From Janthinobacterium sp. Marseille (GTDB lineage Bacteria > Pseudomonadota > Gammaproteobacteria > Burkholderiales > Burkholderiaceae_D), in contig NC_009659.1 of the NCBI RefSeq assembly GCF_000013625.1, positions 930,001 through 994,000 of the forward strand: a stretch of 64,000 nt of DNA, read 5' to 3'. A program made the position numbers and the translations under genes. Under the pieces are notes generated by a model that worked only from the letters and a program-made list of their open reading frames with translations, had not been told where the DNA came from and made no database searches. This document shows positions 60,097 through 64,000 of the stretch, in pieces; positions within the stretch are counted from its first letter, which is position 1, and each line of letters begins with the position of its first letter.

Positions 60097-60480
60097 TTAA
60101 CGATGACCGTGGTTGCCACGGTAGCCGCCATGATAATGGCCCGAATTGCGGTAATAAACGTTGCCACCATAATATGGGTAATAACGTGGCGCGCTACGAT
60201 ACACGACGACCGGTGGCGGTGCGTAATAGACTGGTGGTGGCGGTTGATAGACCGGTACCACATTGCCATACACCACCGGCGGTGGTGCGTAAGTCACGGG
60301 TGGCGCATAGTAGACCGGTGGTGGCGCGTAGTAGCCGCCATACCCACCGTAACCGCCGCCACCCAGGCCGACGCCGACATTGACGGACCAGTGACCACCG
60401 CCCGCCATTGCCGGCGCTGCAGCCAGCAAGGCTGCACCTGTTATCAGGCCGGCAAGGGAAAGCTTCATAATATTTTTCAT
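60097..60480 (-). CDS. Exported Pro/Tyr/Gly-rich small protein
   Basis: A 127-residue protein beginning MKNIMKLSLAGL, with a signal peptide ending near APAMA. The mature region is low complexity: Gly/Tyr repeats (GGGGYGGYGGYY) and PPPVYYAPPV-type repeats, ending His/Gly/Arg-rich (HYHGGYRGNHGHR). A longer frame starting at 60534 was rejected because the ATG at 60478-60480 fits the signal peptide. It converges with the small lipoprotein gene. Function unknown; probably an envelope or extracellular matrix protein. Confidence 0.75.
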   Translation of the reverse strand: MKNIMKLSLAGLITGAALLAAAPAMAGGGHWSVNVGVGLGGGGYGGYGGYYAPPPVYYAPPVTYAPPPVVYGNVVPVYQPPPPVYYAPPPVVVYRSAPRYYPYYGGNVYYRNSGHYHGGYRGNHGHR

Positions 60481-60591
60481 GGCAATCTCACTAATGATGA
60501 TTGTATTTAACGCCCAATCAGGCCGTACTGCCACCGCTTATTGGTAAAGACTGTAACAAGATGTTTCGATTGGCTGTTTCAGTGTCGTAAA

Positions 60592-61044
60592 TTAATTTGG
60601 ATCGCTTGCCACCAGCAGGCTGCAGCGGATTTTTTCGACCAGCAGCGCATCGGTGGAGCCACGCCACCAGCGCATGGCCAGCGATTGCTGGCGTGAATGC
60701 CCAACGATCACCAATTCAATCCCGAGTTTATCGACCAGGTCTGAAATCATCGGCACCGGTTCACCGACTTCAAGATGCGGCTGCACATTCAAACCGGCAT
60801 CGCGCAAATGATTCAAGCCGATGTTCAGCTCGTCTTCCATCTTTTGTCTTTCCGCCGCGATTTCCTCTTCAACGCCGAGCATGGAAACCATTGCATATTC
60901 GCCGATGACGACTGATTGCGGTGGGCTGACGACGACCAGCAAATGCACCTCGGTAGCAGGAGTCGGAGCCAGCCTTACACATTCCTGCAAGGCGGAACGG
61001 CTTTCGGCCGTGCCATTGTAAGCGACCAGAATTTTGCGATACAT
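60592..61044 (-). CDS. Universal stress protein (UspA family)
   Basis: A 150-residue single-domain Usp. It begins MYRKILVAYNGTAESRSALQE and has the late segment VIVGHSRQQSLAMRWWRGSTDALL, where the nucleotide-binding GxxG-type loop is altered but recognisable. Family members bind ATP and help survive growth arrest and redox stress. A 9-base inverted repeat (TCAGTATCA/TGATACTGA) lies in its upstream region at 61070-61125. Confidence 0.93.
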   Translation of the reverse strand: MYRKILVAYNGTAESRSALQECVRLAPTPATEVHLLVVVSPPQSVVIGEYAMVSMLGVEEEIAAERQKMEDELNIGLNHLRDAGLNVQPHLEVGEPVPMISDLVDKLGIELVIVGHSRQQSLAMRWWRGSTDALLVEKIRCSLLVASDPN

Positions 61045-61069
61045 ATAGCCTCCTGATAAGCAATAGTGT

Positions 61070-61125
61070 TCAGTATCAGTATATCGCTTACGACATTTGC
61101 CGCAAGCAAATCACTCTGATACTGA
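61070..61125. promoter_or_regulatory. Inverted repeat upstream of the Usp gene
   Basis: TCAGTATCA (61070-61078) and TGATACTGA (61117-61125) are exact inverted copies 38 bases apart, with GCTT/AAGC nested inside. It might bind a regulator or fold in RNA; there is no T-run. Confidence 0.4.
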
Positions 61126-61140
61126 CATGTCGCTACTGTC

Positions 61141-62349
61141 TCAGGTCTTCGCTTTGAGCCGGCTGAAATTGAGTCCGGTCAGCAGTACGCCGATGGCACC
61201 TATGCAGATCACGGTGGTGGTGCCTATGAAGCCGACCATCAGGCCGGCGATGCCAACCCCGACCGATTGCCCCATATAAAAGCAGGCGGCAAAGGTGGAA
61301 ACCGCTGCGCCGCGTCGTTCCGGTGCCATCTGCGTCGCATTGATCTGCAGGGTGTTGTGCAGCATATAGAAACCGAGGCCAGCGGCAAAACAGCCGGGGA
61401 TTGCCCACCACCAGGAAGGTGCCAATCCTATGGTCAGGAAGGACGCGGCAATCACGACACAGCCCCAGCGCGCCAAGCCTTTTTCACCGAGGTCGCGTAC
61501 CAGGCGCCGCGAAGTGCCCGCGTACAGCAAGCCACCGAGGCCGAACAGCATGACTAGTGACGCGGCATTGGTCAACGATAAATGGTGGACATGATGCAGG
61601 TGGGTCGCGATGAAGGCAAACGCACCGTACAGGAAACCGCCTTCGAGGAAGACCGTAAACAAGACCACACGCGCCCAAGGTGTCGACAAGACCTGCGCGA
61701 ATTCATTGATCATGCGGCGTATCACCGCGCCTTCCGCCTTGTGCTTGGTCAAGGCATACGCCGGCAAGCGCCGGTTGAAGGAAAACAGCGTGATGCTGAT
61801 AAGTACAAAACAGGATGAAATACCAAAGAAGGGTACGCGCCAGCTGAAATAGTCGGCTGCCAGCCCGCCGAACAGGACGCCGGCGGAAATCCCGACAATC
61901 TGTCCAATCAGGAATTGCGCGAGTACCGGCTGTCGTTCGTCATACGGCACCACATCGCCTATCCACGCCATTGATAGCGGAATAATCGCGGCGGCGGTGG
62001 CACCCGCCATCAGGCGTGCGACCAGCAGCAGCGGATAGCTGGGTGCCAGTGCGCACAGCAGCGAAGTCAGGGCGCAGGCAACGCAGGCGCAGGCGACCAC
62101 GAAATATTTGCCGAAGCGGTCGCCGACCGGACCGAAGAATAGCTGTGAGATGCCGTAGGCAATCGAAAAAGCGGTAATAACGTAGGAAACATTCCCCAGG
62201 GAAATGCTGAATTCCTGTGCCAGGCGCGGTAGCAGCGGATCGGTCACGCGCAGCGATATCGCGCTGCCAAAGGCGGCCAGCGATAGTGCGGGAATGGCAA
62301 GTTTGGGAATGGCTGCAGTGGTCTTAACAGATGTTTCGTCGTTAGGCAT
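61141..62349 (-). CDS. Major facilitator superfamily transporter
   Basis: A 402-residue, twelve-segment membrane transporter. The N-terminus FGSAISLRVTDPLLPRLAQEFSISLG and the loop motif FGPVGDRFGKYFVV (motif A of the drug:H+ antiporter-type MFS) are visible, as is a GLGGLLYAGTSRRLVRDLGE second-half copy. The start is the ATG at 62347-62349 (MPNDETSV); an upstream start would add nine residues. The substrate is not predictable; drug or metabolite efflux is common in this group. Confidence 0.9.
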   Translation of the reverse strand: MPNDETSVKTTAAIPKLAIPALSLAAFGSAISLRVTDPLLPRLAQEFSISLGNVSYVITAFSIAYGISQLFFGPVGDRFGKYFVVACACVACALTSLLCALAPSYPLLLVARLMAGATAAAIIPLSMAWIGDVVPYDERQPVLAQFLIGQIVGISAGVLFGGLAADYFSWRVPFFGISSCFVLISITLFSFNRRLPAYALTKHKAEGAVIRRMINEFAQVLSTPWARVVLFTVFLEGGFLYGAFAFIATHLHHVHHLSLTNAASLVMLFGLGGLLYAGTSRRLVRDLGEKGLARWGCVVIAASFLTIGLAPSWWWAIPGCFAAGLGFYMLHNTLQINATQMAPERRGAAVSTFAACFYMGQSVGVGIAGLMVGFIGTTTVICIGAIGVLLTGLNFSRLKAKT

Positions 62350-62684
62350 GGTGCGTGTCGAGTAAGTACCGGGCAAGTTAGTCCTGACTCACAAGCCTAC
62401 AGGAAATTGACAATGGATTTGACGGCTATAGACGAAATTACCAAAAGACAACAGGAGGCTTGACAGCTGTCATCCAATGGCATCTGACATATCGTATTTA
62501 TGGCAGAAAGTTTGCATTCCTTCATCTTTTCCTACACGAACTCGCGCTTCTGTCCTATATGAGCCCTTACAGCCTCCGGCTACGATACTGATACCTAGCC
62601 GGAACTATATGGCAGGGTAGGGACGGTGAATGCAGGGTTCTGAATAAGGGTTGAATCAGAGAATAAATCGGATCAGAGGTGATC
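62350..62684. other. Divergent intergenic region upstream of the MFS gene
   Basis: No gene was seen. It carries a perfect 12-base palindrome TGACAGCTGTCA (62461-62472), which overlaps a TTGACA (62460-62465). Ribosome-binding bases AGAGGTGATC lie just before the ATG of the next gene. Confidence 0.5.
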
Positions 62685-63116
62685 ATGTCCATTCTTCCAG
62701 GCACAGCAGGCGAGACATCGACGATGTTCAAGCAGATTATCGCCGAGCGTTTGGGCGACATCGAATGGCCGGGTTATATCAACGCGCGCCAGGAAAGTGT
62801 CGAACATCAGACTGAACGAACCGAAAAAATCCTGAAACGAAAACGAATTGAAGCTTTGCGTTATTTGGGCAACAAGATCCAAAACGAAGGCTATGCATAT
62901 AACAAGACCGAACCAAGCATCTTTACGCCGGAGTTCGTGCACGCATTAGGCGAGGAAAATTCCCTGCAACGCAAGAAACGCAATCCATGGTTGGGGAAGA
63001 AGCAAAAGATGAGCCGAGACAGCAATGAAAAAGCATGGCATACACATGCCAATATTTTGGCTTTCGGGCCGCAAATTACAGTAGGTAGTGATCAGATTAT
63101 CAGCACCTTGCCGTAA
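62685..63116 (+). CDS. Hypothetical protein
   Basis: A 143-residue protein starting MSILPGTAGETSTMFKQII (ATG at 62685 behind AGAGGTGATC; an in-frame GTG lies two codons upstream). It is hydrophilic and Lys/Glu-rich, without signal peptide or membrane segment. A basic middle part (HQTERTEKILKRKRIEALRY) suggests a helix, perhaps nucleic-acid or protein binding. The end (ILAFGPQITVGSDQIISTL) may form strands. I do not recognise a family. Codon use is a little less GC-rich than the neighbours. Confidence 0.65.
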   Translation: MSILPGTAGETSTMFKQIIAERLGDIEWPGYINARQESVEHQTERTEKILKRKRIEALRYLGNKIQNEGYAYNKTEPSIFTPEFVHALGEENSLQRKKRNPWLGKKQKMSRDSNEKAWHTHANILAFGPQITVGSDQIISTLP

Positions 63117-63151
63117 TTCTGTGACTCCATTTTTTGAATCGAGGATCAACC

Positions 63152-63322
63152 ATGAGAAAACTTCACTACACCTTGGCGGTGTGCGCCATCACCGTGATCG
63201 GTGCCTTATTCATCATTACGCACGCACGGCAGGCCGCAGCTGAAAGCAATCCGGGTCACTTCGCCGAACAAACGCAAATCAATGAACTGGTCAGCATCGC
63301 GATTCCGCCATACAAGTGGTAA
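63152..63322 (+). CDS. Small exported peptide, unknown
   Basis: A 56-residue protein (ATG at 63152; GAGGATC ribosome-binding site). The N-terminus is a signal peptide or anchor (LHYTLAVCAITVIGALFIITHA) with possible cleavage after AAA. The mature part of about 25 residues ends IAIPPYKW. No family is recognised. It ends at a strong terminator, supporting a real, transcribed gene. Confidence 0.6.
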   Translation: MRKLHYTLAVCAITVIGALFIITHARQAAAESNPGHFAEQTQINELVSIAIPPYKW

Positions 63323-63354
63323 ATCATCGGCTACCCAGGCCGCGGCGTTGAAAT

Positions 63355-63390
63355 AAAAAATCGGATGTGCAGTGATGCACATCCGATTTT
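63355..63390 (+). terminator. Terminator after the small exported peptide gene
   Basis: AAAATCGGATGTGCA pairs with TGCACATCCGATTTT around GTGA. It lies between convergent genes. Confidence 0.92.
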
Positions 63391-63413
63391 AATTGTGGGC
63401 GGTTATCTCGGTT

Positions 63414-63620
63414 TTATTGCAGGCGTATCTCGCCGTCAAAGTCTACCTTCAGTTTGAGTCCGGCAATTTCCAGCGTGACTTTGGCCGGGAAAGATTCGGT
63501 GCCCGCCACACTGCCATTGGCGATCGCCGCAGCCACCGCTTTTTCAATCTCGTGTTGTGAACTGACACCCACCATCTTCAAAAACTTGCGCATGCTGAGG
63601 TTGAAATTTTCTTCGTCCAT
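63414..63620 (-). CDS. DUF6494-type small protein
   Basis: A 68-residue acidic protein beginning MDEENFNLSMRKFLKMVGVSSQHEIEKAV. A helix-rich first half is followed by a beta-like half (AKVTLEIAGLKLKVDFDGEIRLQ). This pattern is what I recall for the DUF6494 family, common in alpha- and betaproteobacteria; function unknown. It is on the same strand as the TenA gene, 109 bases behind it. Confidence 0.75.
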   Translation of the reverse strand: MDEENFNLSMRKFLKMVGVSSQHEIEKAVAAAIANGSVAGTESFPAKVTLEIAGLKLKVDFDGEIRLQ

Positions 63621-63729
63621 GTCGAACTCCTGTCTTGTGGTGAGGGAAATAATGTCAGCGTCCTTGCTGCAATCAAGCCCTTAGTCTACCTCTTCCTGCC
63701 TTGCAAAAGGTGAAGTTGGGCCCGGCAGC

Positions 63730-64000
63730 CTAGACCGGCCATTGCTCCAGGCGATAAGCAGAATCCCAGAACATCCATTCCAGCTTCGCTGCATGCGTAT
63801 AGGCAATATGCATATCGCGTCGCGTCTCTTCGCTTGCCACGGATGCCACGCGATCCACGGTAGCGATCACACCGCGTACTGCCGTATGGAACTCTTCACC
63901 GGCGTAGGTGGCAATCCATGAATCGTAAGGATTGTTCTTGGCGGCACGGCCGATGATGTCACGGCCGATCTCGGCATAAATCCAGAAGCAGGGCAGCAAA
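63730..64000 (-). CDS. TenA-family protein (thiaminase II type), C-terminal part
   Basis: The last 90 codons of a gene whose start lies beyond the window. The block LPCFWIYAEIGRDI and the YDSWIATYAGEEFH segment are characteristic of TenA/thiaminase II, where the Tyr/Glu near YAGEEF take part in pyrimidine binding. The family salvages aminopyrimidines (hydrolysing 4-amino-5-aminomethyl-2-methylpyrimidine) for thiamine synthesis. The end reads AKLEWMFWDSAYRLEQWPV. Thiamine diphosphate is the cofactor of the transketolase encoded at 7-9 kb. Confidence 0.9.
   Translation of the reverse strand, partial: LLPCFWIYAEIGRDIIGRAAKNNPYDSWIATYAGEEFHTAVRGVIATVDRVASVASEETRRDMHIAYTHAAKLEWMFWDSAYRLEQWPV

Overview
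The window is a 64 kb stretch of a betaproteobacterial chromosome, most likely from the Oxalobacteraceae (Herminiimonas/Janthinobacterium-like). This placement rests on protein content and gene order (ribF-ileS-lspA-coaBC-dut, tkt followed by gap, glnE beside a YhdP-type protein, argF-argG-ppnP) and on codon use; no similarity search could be run. About 50 protein genes were recognised. No rRNA, tRNA, CRISPR array, transposase or prophage gene was seen.

Region 1 (1-39 kb) is mostly housekeeping. It holds, in order: the minus-strand ribF-ileS-lspA-coaBC-dut operon; rsmE; tkt, an acetyltransferase and gap; glnE; a 1396-residue AsmA/YhdP-type protein with a nitrilase-family amidase and tldD; and aroG. 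aroG sits behind what reads as a complete Phe/Tyr transcription attenuator (leader peptide, antiterminator, terminator). Then come a retropepsin-like protease, yajQ, murB, a DUF1294 protein, a histone-deacetylase-fold amidohydrolase paired with a hydantoinase/oxoprolinase-type ATPase, trpS, ppnP, argG, argF, an M48 peptidase-pterin dehydratase-rsgA operon, orn, a YecA/SEC-C protein, srkA, a TauE/SafE permease and a membrane GGDEF protein.

Region 2 (39-45 kb) is accessory. A histidine-kinase-like protein has lost its catalytic histidine and ATPase domain but keeps two receiver domains and an Hpt domain. It is followed by a 353-base gap with a strongly structured RNA: two hairpins with identical arms, the second ending in a U-run. 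This lies directly before two unknown proteins that share N-terminal and central motifs, then a Dyp-type peroxidase and, convergently, a catalase-like haem protein.

Region 3 (45-60.5 kb) combines signalling and envelope genes. A 1671-residue protein (degenerate Ser/Thr kinase, AAA ATPase, GAF, active histidine kinase) is followed 8 bases later by a hybrid kinase (REC-DUF3369-HisKA-HATPase-REC). Next is a 1242-residue, almost entirely coiled-coil protein with one C-terminal membrane segment. Then comes a translationally linked pair, a TPR protein and an L,D-transpeptidase, that share an NTF2-like C-terminal domain, followed by three small exported Tyr/Gly/Pro-rich proteins.

Region 4 (60.5-64 kb) holds a universal stress protein, an MFS transporter, two unknown small proteins, a DUF6494-type protein and the end of a TenA-family gene cut by the window edge.

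The most novel-looking material is the structured leader plus the peroxidase cluster (40.8-45 kb), the signalling and coiled-coil cluster (45-57 kb), and the aroG attenuator (20.59-20.73 kb).
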